From assembly GCA_035500775.1 (NCBI GenBank), contig DATJWY010000282.1, positions 1 to 8,200 of the forward strand: DNA of 8,200 bases, given 5' to 3'. Both the position numbers and the translations under genes were made by a program. The stretch is from DATJWY01 sp035500775 (lineage in GTDB: Bacteria > Pseudomonadota > Alphaproteobacteria > Acetobacterales > Acetobacteraceae). Positions 1 through 5,726 of the stretch are shown here, piece by piece. Within the stretch, counting starts at the first letter, position 1, and every line of letters starts with the position of its first letter. Under the pieces are notes generated by a model. That model was not told where the DNA came from and searched no databases. It saw only the letters and a program-made list of their open reading frames with translations.

Positions 1-47
1 AGATCTGCCCCGGAAAGGGCATAAATTTTCGCTGGCGGCTGCCCCAT
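1..47 (-). CDS. Partial CDS, N-terminus only, unidentified product
   Basis: An ATG at 47..45 opens a minus-strand frame that runs off the left edge after 15 complete codons, reading MGQPPAKIYALSGAD. On the minus strand a purine-rich GGGGAGGGGC stretch (about 65..56) precedes the ATG by about 8 bases and is a convincing ribosome binding site, the main reason to call this a gene. It lies 76 bases downstream of the xdhC stop in the same direction, so it could be cotranscribed with xdhC. The visible residues show no signal peptide or motif and are too few to assign a family, so no function is proposed. Confidence 0.5.
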   Translation of the reverse strand, partial: MGQPPAKIYALSGAD

Positions 48-123
48 GTTCTGCCCCTCCCCCGTCCAGTGAAGCAAGGCGTCAACGCCAAAACCGGAGT
101 GACTTCTTGATAAAAATCCCGGG
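48..123. other. Short intergenic spacer with a GGCGT/ACGCC inverted repeat
   Basis: This 76-base spacer separates the xdhC stop from the next minus-strand start. It holds a perfect inverted repeat GGCGT-CA-ACGCC at 78-89. Read on the minus strand, the repeat is not followed by a clear T-run, so it is a weak terminator candidate at best. Nothing else is recognisable apart from the ribosome binding site of the partial left-edge gene. Confidence 0.4.
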
Positions 124-1080
124 TCACATCTCCACGGAAATCAACACCGTAAGGCTTTCACGATAGCGGGTCACAATTTGCGTAAGCGCTGAAAGCGCCA
201 GTGTTTCCGGATCACGCGCAGCGTGGATCGTCCCGATTGGCCCCACGATGCGCTTGAGCGCCGCGGACGGCACGCCGCGCGCGGCCAGCGCGTCCAGGCG
301 CCGTGCATGCGTGGCGCGGCTGCCCATCGCGCCGATGAAGAACGGCGCCTGTTCCAGCGCCTGCAACAGCAGCTCGGTTTCCCTGTCGTGGTCGTGGAGC
401 AGCATTACCACAGCCGTGTACGGGTCCGCGTGCAAATGCGCGGAGCGTTGCCGCCCTGCCAGCTCCCATGCCTCGGCACCGGCCTGCGCCGCAGCCATGG
501 CGGTCATCTTCTCAGGGCTCAGTACCGTCACGTCCGCACCGAAGCAGACAGCCAGCCGCGCCAAGGCGCTGGTCTCCGCCCCCTGGCCTGCAATGATGAG
601 CCGCAGGTCTGGCATGTGCTGCACGAGGAATAGGTCGTTGCGCCAGCCCGAAGCTGTGCCCTTGCCTCCCGGCTGCACCAAGAGGGAGCCATCCCGCCCC
701 AGCAGAAGCGCCACCGGCTGGCGCGCTTCGAGCAGCTCGTACGCCTGTAGGATCGGCGCCGCAGACGCGACGGGGGAGACCAGCACATCCATGCCGCCGC
801 CGCAGGGCAGTCTCATATCGATGAAAGGCGAGCCCTGACCATACCGCAACAGCTCGGCCTGCCCGGCAGCGATGACCCGCCGCGCCTCGCCGATGATTGC
901 TGCCTCCACACAACCGCCGGAAAACGAGCCGGCGGCGCCCCCCGTTTCGCTCACCGCCATCTGGGTCCCGGCTTCCCGGGCGGAATGGCCGATGATGCCG
1001 GTGACTGTCAGCAGCGCCGCCTTCTCCCCGCGCGACGCGGCATCCAGCAAATACCGGAAAACGAGCTTTGCATTTTTCAA
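124..1080 (-). CDS. xdhC: XdhC/CoxI family molybdenum cofactor maturation protein
   Basis: XdhC-type proteins bind the molybdenum cofactor made for xanthine dehydrogenase-family enzymes, support its sulfuration and deliver it to the apo-enzyme in the cytoplasm. The N-terminal XdhC_CoxI domain is visible: LLTV, then GHSAREAGTQMAV and FSGGCVEAAI. The C-terminal Rossmann-like domain shows GQGAETSALARLA, the HDHDRETELLLQAL segment, FFIGAMGSRATHARR and VGPIGTIHAARDPETLALS, the family's usual closing block. Start choice: an AAAAAGGAG ribosome binding site (1096..1088) lies 6 bases before a TTG at 1080 and 3 bases before a GTG at 1083. The ATG at 1113 has only GAGG two bases away and sits inside a perfect inverted repeat. 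I prefer TTG 1080 (318 aa); ATG 1113 would give 329 aa. The gene is divergent from the mocA-like gene. Family assignment is firm; the start is moderate. Confidence 0.9.
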   Translation of the reverse strand: MKNAKLVFRYLLDAASRGEKAALLTVTGIIGHSAREAGTQMAVSETGGAAGSFSGGCVEAAIIGEARRVIAAGQAELLRYGQGSPFIDMRLPCGGGMDVLVSPVASAAPILQAYELLEARQPVALLLGRDGSLLVQPGGKGTASGWRNDLFLVQHMPDLRLIIAGQGAETSALARLAVCFGADVTVLSPEKMTAMAAAQAGAEAWELAGRQRSAHLHADPYTAVVMLLHDHDRETELLLQALEQAPFFIGAMGSRATHARRLDALAARGVPSAALKRIVGPIGTIHAARDPETLALSALTQIVTRYRESLTVLISVEM

Positions 1081-1112
1081 CACTAGCTCCTTTTTGCTTG
1101 TCGAAGGCAGCA

Positions 1113-1135
1113 TATCCTCAAATGAATTGAGGATA
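1113..1135. promoter_or_regulatory. Perfect 9+9 bp inverted repeat, putative operator between xdhC and mocA
   Basis: TATCCTCAA, a 5-base spacer, then TTGAGGATA form a perfect inverted repeat in the divergent intergenic region. Its right arm contains TTGAGG (1127-1132), a candidate -35 for the rightward gene. It lies just downstream of a candidate leftward -10 (TGTTAT on the minus strand, 1138..1133), so one bound dimer could control both directions. The AT-rich, symmetric layout resembles sites for dimeric helix-turn-helix regulators (GntR, MarR and similar), but no regulator is encoded in the window and the family cannot be named. A transcript hairpin is the alternative reading. Confidence 0.55.
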
Positions 1136-1156
1136 ACACCGCATTTCGGCAATATT
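1127..1156 (+). promoter_or_regulatory. Candidate promoter for the mocA-like gene
   Basis: TTGAGG (1127-1132) and AATATT (1151-1156) are separated by 18 bases, and each matches the sigma-70 consensus at four of six positions. Transcription would start near 1163, about 35 bases before the chosen ATG. The -35 is embedded in the right arm of the inverted repeat at 1113-1135. This is a hand-made consensus match only. Confidence 0.3.
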
Positions 1157-1162
1157 CCGAAA
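1144..1162. promoter_or_regulatory. Second inverted repeat in the xdhC-mocA control region
   Basis: TTTCGG (1144-1149) and CCGAAA (1157-1162) form a perfect 6-bp inverted repeat around CAATATT. Its centre is 29 bases from the centre of the first repeat, close to three helical turns, so two dimers could sit on the same DNA face. The spacer overlaps the candidate -10 of the mocA-like gene. Confidence 0.35.
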
Positions 1163-1196
1163 ATTGCCGCGCATGCGGAAATTCCAGGAGATGGGC

Positions 1197-1754
1197 ATGA
1201 TCGACGCCGGACGCGTAGCCGCCATTCTGCTCGCGGCGGGCCGCGGCACGCGCTTTGGGGCGGACAAGCTTTCATGGCCGGTGGGCGGGCGCCCGCTTGG
1301 GGTGTACGCCGCAAGGGCTCTTTTGGCACTGCCCTTCAGCATGCGCATCGCCGTCACGCCGCCGCGCGGCATCCGGTATGATGATCCCGGTTTCATCAGG
1401 GTGGAAAACGATCATCCCGAACTCGGCATGGCCCATTCGATCCGGCTCGGGGTCGGCGAGGCCCAGAGGCGCGGAGCCGATGCCGTTCTTATCGTGCTGG
1501 CCGATATGCCCTTCGTGCCGTCCGCGCATTTTGCCGCTCTTCTGGCCCGGTATCGGGACGGAGCGTCGATCATCGCCTCGAAAGCAAGTCATCCGGGGCC
1601 TCCGGTGTTGTTCGGACGAAGCTGGTTCAGCCGCCTGGCCGCTCTGGAAGGAGACAAAGGGGCTGGCGCCTGGCTCGCCGGCGCGCAGACCGTTGCCTGC
1701 GAGACACGCTGGCTTCTCGACATCGACACCAAGGCCGATCTCGTCGCCTTCTAG
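1197..1754 (+). CDS. mocA: MocA-like molybdenum cofactor cytidylyltransferase (NTP transferase family)
   Basis: The likely reaction is transfer of CMP from CTP to Mo-molybdopterin, giving MCD, the dinucleotide form used by multi-subunit bacterial enzymes such as the one encoded next door. The 185-aa protein matches the family length. The N-terminal nucleotide-binding loop is LLAAGRGTRFGADKL (residues 11-25, with Lys24); LAAG rather than LAGG favours the CTP-using MocA group over the GTP-using MobA group. Further family signatures are GMAHSIR (77-83), ADMPF (102-106), GPPVLFG (134-140), GDKGA (152-156) and DIDTKADL (175-182). Start: AGGAG at 1186-1190 is 6 bases before ATG 1197; the ATG at 1191 abuts it, and those at 1164 and 1173 lie upstream of it. 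The stop TAG ends one base before the convergent FAD-subunit stop begins. It could instead act on another NTP-transferase substrate, but xdhC and the oxidoreductase genes on either side support MocA. Confidence 0.88.
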   Translation: MIDAGRVAAILLAAGRGTRFGADKLSWPVGGRPLGVYAARALLALPFSMRIAVTPPRGIRYDDPGFIRVENDHPELGMAHSIRLGVGEAQRRGADAVLIVLADMPFVPSAHFAALLARYRDGASIIASKASHPGPPVLFGRSWFSRLAALEGDKGAGAWLAGAQTVACETRWLLDIDTKADLVAF

Positions 1755-2546
1755 CTAGCCCATGGCCTCTGCAACCGCCCGCCGGGCCATGACGCCGACC
1801 AGATGAGCCCGGTAAGCGGCGCCCCCGTTAATGTCAGACAGCATCCGGGCTGGATCGACGGATACGGCCTCAATCGCGCCCGGCGAGAAATCCTTGGCCA
1901 GCGGCGCTTCGAAACCGGGAACGCGAAAGACCGATGGAGCGGCCCCGGTCACCGCGACACGGACGCCGCCAGTGAACCGGGCCACAAACACGCCCGCCAG
2001 CGGAAAGCGCGACGCCGCAGAGCGAAACCGGACGTACCCCGCCGCAAGGGGAACGGGAAAGCGCACGGCGGTAATCAACTCGCCCGGTTCCAGGGCGGTT
2101 GTGAAACTGGCGACAAAGAAATCGTCGGCAGCAATCTCCCGGCGGTCCGTGACGATCGTCGCGCCGAGTCCGAGCACGCCAGCCGGGTAATCGGCGGCGG
2201 GGTCGTTGTTGGCGAGTGACCCGCCGATCGTGCCGCGATTGCGAACGGCCGGATCGCCGATCCCGACGGCGAGAGCGACAAGGGCGGGCAATGTTTCGCG
2301 GACAAGGACTGAGGCCGCGACCGCCGCATGCGTGGTCATGGCGCCGATCTCTATCGCCTCGCCGGTTTTGTGGATTCCGTCGAGATCCGGCACGGCGGAA
2401 AGGTCGATAAGCGCCACGGGCGCAGCCAAGTTGTGCTTCATCATCGGCAGCAGGCTCATGCCGCCCGCGAGGAAGCACGTCTGCTCCCGGGCCAGAGCGA
2501 CGGCCCCGGATACCGACCCGGGGCGGAAATAATCGAACGGCTTCAT
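1755..2546 (-). CDS. FAD-binding subunit of a molybdenum hydroxylase (CoxM/CutM-like)
   Basis: This subunit would accept electrons from the [2Fe-2S] subunit onto FAD. The 263-aa protein has both FAD-binding loops of the CoxM fold: AGGMSLLPMMK (residues 27-37) and RNRGTIGGSLANNDPAAD (102-119). FTTALEPGELITAVRFP (148-164) and DINGGAAYRAHL (238-249) match the family's later conserved blocks. It is slightly short for the family (usually about 280-290 aa), with the shortfall in the C-terminal part. No signal peptide is visible, so export would depend on a partner. The start ATG (2546..2544) follows GAGGCGAGG; the reading frame extends further upstream, but that portion overlaps the preceding gene and has no family similarity. 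It is the last gene of the operon, 22 bases after the [2Fe-2S] gene, and its stop codon directly abuts the convergent mocA stop. Confidence 0.93.
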   Translation of the reverse strand: MKPFDYFRPGSVSGAVALAREQTCFLAGGMSLLPMMKHNLAAPVALIDLSAVPDLDGIHKTGEAIEIGAMTTHAAVAASVLVRETLPALVALAVGIGDPAVRNRGTIGGSLANNDPAADYPAGVLGLGATIVTDRREIAADDFFVASFTTALEPGELITAVRFPVPLAAGYVRFRSAASRFPLAGVFVARFTGGVRVAVTGAAPSVFRVPGFEAPLAKDFSPGAIEAVSVDPARMLSDINGGAAYRAHLVGVMARRAVAEAMG

Positions 2547-2568
2547 CGGCCTCGCCTCATCGCCATCG

Positions 2569-3048
2569 TCATTTGTCTCGGGCGGCCCGCATGGCCTGGG
2601 CGCCGGCGAGCACCGCAGCGACAATGTTCCGGTAGCCGGTGCAGCGGCAGATGTTGCCTTCGAGTTCGCGGCGTATCTCCGCTTCATCGACCTCCGGCCT
2701 GTGGCTGGCGATGTCCACGGCGCGCATGATCATCCCGGGCGTGCAAAAACCGCACTGCAACCCGTGGTTCTCTTTAAAGGCGGCCTGCATCGGGTGGAGG
2801 TCTTGGCCGTTTGCGGCCAGGCCTTCGATCGTCGTGACCGTGTGCCCGTCGAGCGACACGGCCAGCAGCGTGCAGCTTTTTACCGAGACGCCGTCGAGCA
2901 GGATCGTGCAGGCACCACACTGGGTCGTGTCGCAGCCGATATGCGTGCCGGTAAGGCGTCGCCTTTCACGGATCCATGCCGCCGCAAGGAGATGAGGCTC
3001 GACATCCTCTTGCACGGCGACGCCATTCAAAGTGACGCTGATCTTCAT
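2569..3048 (-). CDS. [2Fe-2S] subunit of a molybdenum hydroxylase (CoxS/CutS-like)
   Basis: This small subunit carries the two [2Fe-2S] clusters that relay electrons from Mo to FAD. The 159-aa length is typical. The plant-type ferredoxin domain ligates one cluster with Cys39, Cys44, Cys47 and Cys59 (GCDTTQCGAC, then KSC). The C-terminal helical domain ligates the other with Cys99, Cys102, Cys134 and Cys136 (QCGFCTPGM and NICRCTGYRNI). All eight ligands are present. There is no N-terminal signal peptide. Its ATG (3048..3046) overlaps the stop codon of the Mo-subunit gene in an ATGA arrangement, implying translational coupling; its own upstream AGGA is about 10 bases away and weak. Confidence 0.96.
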   Translation of the reverse strand: MKISVTLNGVAVQEDVEPHLLAAAWIRERRRLTGTHIGCDTTQCGACTILLDGVSVKSCTLLAVSLDGHTVTTIEGLAANGQDLHPMQAAFKENHGLQCGFCTPGMIMRAVDIASHRPEVDEAEIRRELEGNICRCTGYRNIVAAVLAGAQAMRAARDK

Positions 3049-5537
3049 GCGCTGGTGGTCCTCGCTGATGACGCGGCGCCGCCCGAGGATATGACTTTCC
3101 AAATATCCTCCGGCCGCGCCGGCATCTGCAGCTCCCTGGCGCCGGGAAAGGCGGAGAGGGCGTCGGCGATGGCGTTCATGACGGTCGGCGGCGCAGCGCT
3201 CGCCCCGGATTCCCCGCAAGCCTTGGCGCCGAAGATGTTCGTCGCCGACGGTAGGCCGTTGTCGACCCAGTCCACGGCCGGGATCTCCGGCGCGCGAAGC
3301 AGCGCATGATTGAAATTGGATGTCGCGAGCGGGTGCTGCAACGCCTCCGGCGTGGGTGCGAGTTCCGCGAGGGCCTGACCGATGCCCATCGCGACACCGC
3401 CCTGCACCTGCCCCTGGACATTGGCCGCATCAATGACATGCCCGAAATCATCCACCCCTGTGTAGCGGACGATTTCGACGGCGCCCGTCTCTGGATCGAT
3501 CTCGACCTCGCAGGCATGGCACCCGTTCGCGCTGCTCCCGTAATGCAACGCCGCCTCTCCTTCGTTGTCCAGCTGACCAGGATAACGCGAAACGAGGTCC
3601 GCAAAGCGGACCGTGCGTAGCGATCCGGCCGCAGAAAAAACGCCTCGATCGAACTGAACGGTCTCGGGCTGGACGTTCCATGTCTGCGCCATGAGGGCGC
3701 GCGCCTTCACGATCACGATGTCGACCGCCTGCTTGATCGCGACCGAGCTCGTCAGCGTCGATTTCGAACCGCCAGTGCCGCCGCCGATCGGCAGAGCGTC
3801 GCTGTCTCCTTCCCGGACAGTAATTGCATCCGCCGCAAGGCCCAGCGTTTCGGCCACATAAAGCGTGATTGGGCGGGCATGGTCTTGGCCGGAGGACTGC
3901 GTGCCGATCGTGACGGCCACCGTTCCGTCCGCGCCGAACTTCAGGGCGGCGCATTCGTGCGGCAGGCCGCCCGGGGCGATGGCGGCGGCCACCTGCAACC
4001 CGCCATTAGCCTCCAGGTAGTGGGCGAATCCAAAACCACGCAGGCGACCGCGCGACGCGGCTTCCGCGCGGCGCTGTGCGAAACCGGCACGGTCGGCGCG
4101 CTCCAGGCAGAGCCGCTGGTTGTCGAGAAACCGTCCGCCGCCGATGGGCAGGCCAGTCACGGCCGTAAACGGCGCAGTTTGCGAATCCGGCAGGTTGCGC
4201 GCGCGCAGCTCGGCGGGGTCGATCCTGAGTTCGGCGGCGGCGCGGTCGACAAGGCGCTCGAGCACATAATTCGCCTCTGGCCGCCCCGCGCCGCGATAGG
4301 CATCCACCGGCACCTTGTTAGTGAAAATGCCGCGGACGTGGATTTCGATCGCCTGGAAACGGTAGGCGCCTCCCTGAATCGGCGCGCCCACGCCTGTCGC
4401 GGTGATCGGCGTCAGCTGCGAGAAATATGCGCCGATATCAACCGTCGGATGCACGGAAAGCGCGAGGAAACGGCCGTCTTCATCAAGGGCCATGGCCGCT
4501 TCGGTTGTGTGCCCCCTGCCCTGCGTGTCCGAAAGAAAGGCCTCGCGGCGGGTCGCGGTCCAGCGGACGGGGCGGCCGACCATGCGCGCCGCGAGCAACA
4601 CCAGCGCATGTTCGGGATAGGCGTAGATCTTCGATCCGAACGCGCCGCCGAGATAGGGCGAAACGACCCGCAACTCGCCGTCCGGCAGTCCCAGGGCACG
4701 CGTGAGGCCACCCCGGACAAAATGAACCCCTTGGGGATTCGACACCAGGGTCAGCTTGCCGGATTGCGGATCGTGCAACCCGACCGCGGCGCGCGGCTCG
4801 ATCGGGTTCGGGATAAGGCGGGGAATCGAGAGATGGATCCGTACGGTATGCGCTGCCCGGTTGAACAAGTCCCGGCACAAGGCGGGATTCCCGAATTGCC
4901 AGTCGAAGGCGACGTTATCGGGGGCGGCATCCCAGATCGGCATGCCCAAGGCCCCGGCGCGCGGCTCCACGTATTCGGGCAGTAGTTCGTAATCGACCTT
5001 TACTAGTTCCGCCGCCTCACGCGCTTGCTCCGCCGTTTCGGCGACGACGAAGGCCACGCCGTCACCGACATGGCGCACACGTCCGGCAGCAAGGACCGGA
5101 CGGTCGACAGGCAGTGCCTCGGCGCGCCCATAAGCCGCGGGCGGTATAACACAAGCGATCGGCTTGGCCATGCGGGCGACGTCCTCTCCCGACAGCACGG
5201 CGAGCACGCCCGGCGCCCCCCGGGCCGCCGACGCGTCGATGGCCCGGATGCGTGCATGTGGATGCGGCGAACGCACAACGACGCCGACGGCCTCGCCATC
5301 GAACCGGACATCATCCACATAGATCGCGCTGCCCGTGATCATCTTCCCGACATCCCTAGGCAGGGGCCCGAGATTCCGTGCGAAGGCGTCTCCCGGCGGC
5401 ATCGCCACAGGCATCTTGGCCGGGTTGCCCGGAGCCGTTCCTGCCTCGGCCGCGTTTGCAAGCCCGCCGGCGGCGGACGTGAGGAGGCCAGCGCCTGTCA
5501 TCGCGATCAGCTGCCGACGGCCTAGCTCAGTCGTCAT
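3045..5537 (-). CDS. Molybdopterin-binding catalytic subunit, xanthine dehydrogenase/CoxL form II family, with Tat signal
   Basis: This is the catalytic subunit of a molybdenum hydroxylase, which inserts a water-derived oxygen into an aldehyde, N-heterocycle or similar carbon. The 830 residues begin with a twin-arginine signal: RRQLIA at 7-12, a hydrophobic stretch to about residue 28 and a likely cleavage region ANA-AEA (27-32). Residues about 65-190 form the a/b hammerhead domain (TGSAIYVDD). Cofactor-binding motifs follow: GGAFGSK (297-303), AYRGAGRPE (413-421) and SGQDHA (549-554). The catalytic glutamate is Glu776 in KACGESG. AYRGAGR is the form II signature; the AYRCSFR loop of true aerobic CO dehydrogenase is absent. 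Start ATG 5537 is the only usable one, since an in-frame TAG lies five codons upstream; its ribosome binding site is weak. First gene of the operon. The substrate is unknown: aldehyde or aromatic heterocycle oxidation is plausible, CO is not. Confidence 0.95.
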   Translation of the reverse strand: MTTELGRRQLIAMTGAGLLTSAAGGLANAAEAGTAPGNPAKMPVAMPPGDAFARNLGPLPRDVGKMITGSAIYVDDVRFDGEAVGVVVRSPHPHARIRAIDASAARGAPGVLAVLSGEDVARMAKPIACVIPPAAYGRAEALPVDRPVLAAGRVRHVGDGVAFVVAETAEQAREAAELVKVDYELLPEYVEPRAGALGMPIWDAAPDNVAFDWQFGNPALCRDLFNRAAHTVRIHLSIPRLIPNPIEPRAAVGLHDPQSGKLTLVSNPQGVHFVRGGLTRALGLPDGELRVVSPYLGGAFGSKIYAYPEHALVLLAARMVGRPVRWTATRREAFLSDTQGRGHTTEAAMALDEDGRFLALSVHPTVDIGAYFSQLTPITATGVGAPIQGGAYRFQAIEIHVRGIFTNKVPVDAYRGAGRPEANYVLERLVDRAAAELRIDPAELRARNLPDSQTAPFTAVTGLPIGGGRFLDNQRLCLERADRAGFAQRRAEAASRGRLRGFGFAHYLEANGGLQVAAAIAPGGLPHECAALKFGADGTVAVTIGTQSSGQDHARPITLYVAETLGLAADAITVREGDSDALPIGGGTGGSKSTLTSSVAIKQAVDIVIVKARALMAQTWNVQPETVQFDRGVFSAAGSLRTVRFADLVSRYPGQLDNEGEAALHYGSSANGCHACEVEIDPETGAVEIVRYTGVDDFGHVIDAANVQGQVQGGVAMGIGQALAELAPTPEALQHPLATSNFNHALLRAPEIPAVDWVDNGLPSATNIFGAKACGESGASAAPPTVMNAIADALSAFPGARELQMPARPEDIWKVISSGGAASSARTTSA
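3085..3110 (-). other. Inverted repeat near the 3' end of the Mo-subunit gene
   Basis: GAGGATAT (3085-3092) and ATATCCTC (3103-3110) form a perfect 8-bp inverted repeat with a 10-base spacer; past one mismatch the stem could extend by two further GC pairs. It lies 37-62 bases upstream of the [2Fe-2S] start codon, so in the mRNA it is a hairpin just before the coupled start. It also encodes part of the conserved PEDIW segment, which may explain it by chance. Confidence 0.35.
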
Positions 5538-5726
5538 CGCCCGACATTTCTATCATGCCTCATCCACGACTTTCGCACTTAATTTGGCGCAAAACGCCAC
5601 CTTTTTTAATACCAAAATCAAACAAAACAAAAATGCAATGAAATTTCATCTGCGCTAGCGGAACGAAGCTGGAGGAGTTGAGAAAAACCCGCCTATCATG
5701 GCATCGTTTTGGGAGACCGCCCGGCC
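5538..5726. promoter_or_regulatory. AT-rich divergent intergenic region with phased A-tracts and palindromes
   Basis: This 189-base region must hold the promoters of the leftward oxidoreductase operon and the rightward FUSC gene. It is strikingly AT-rich between 5579 and 5650. A/T tracts are centred near 5604, 5615 and 5625, about one helical turn apart, with AAATTT at 5641-5646; such phasing usually bends DNA. Perfect symmetric elements are TGGCG-CAAAA-CGCCA (5585-5599), ATGAAATTTCAT (5638-5649) and CGCTAGCG (5653-5660). The first is followed by TTTTTT on the plus strand but has only a 5-bp stem, so it is more likely an operator or chance than a terminator. I found no convincing -35/-10 pair for the leftward operon. 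Confidence 0.5.
5584..5612 (+). promoter_or_regulatory. Weak candidate promoter for the FUSC gene
   Basis: TTGGCG (5584-5589) and TAATAC (5607-5612) are spaced by 17 bases. The -35 matches the sigma-70 consensus at four of six positions and the -10 at three. The element overlaps the TGGCG/CGCCA inverted repeat, which would let a repressor block it. It would give a 5' leader of about 110 bases. Offered only as the best match in the region. Confidence 0.22.

Noticed and set aside
223..838. Plus-strand open frames opposite xdhC
   Set aside because: They overlap the conserved XdhC domains, have shadow-like Arg/Ser/Ala-rich translations and lack ribosome binding sites.
3879..4985. Long plus-strand open frame of 368 codons opposite the Mo-subunit gene
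   Set aside because: It is antisense to a strongly conserved enzyme; its translation is Arg/Gly-rich without family motifs, as expected for a GC-rich shadow frame.
3045..5537. True aerobic CO dehydrogenase large subunit (CoxL form I)
   Set aside because: The active-site loop is AYRGAGR, not AYRCSFR, and a Tat signal is present.
5585..5607. Rho-independent terminator on the plus strand (TGGCG/CGCCA then TTTTTT)
   Set aside because: The stem is only 5 bp with a 5-base loop, and no plus-strand gene ends upstream. An operator or chance is more likely.
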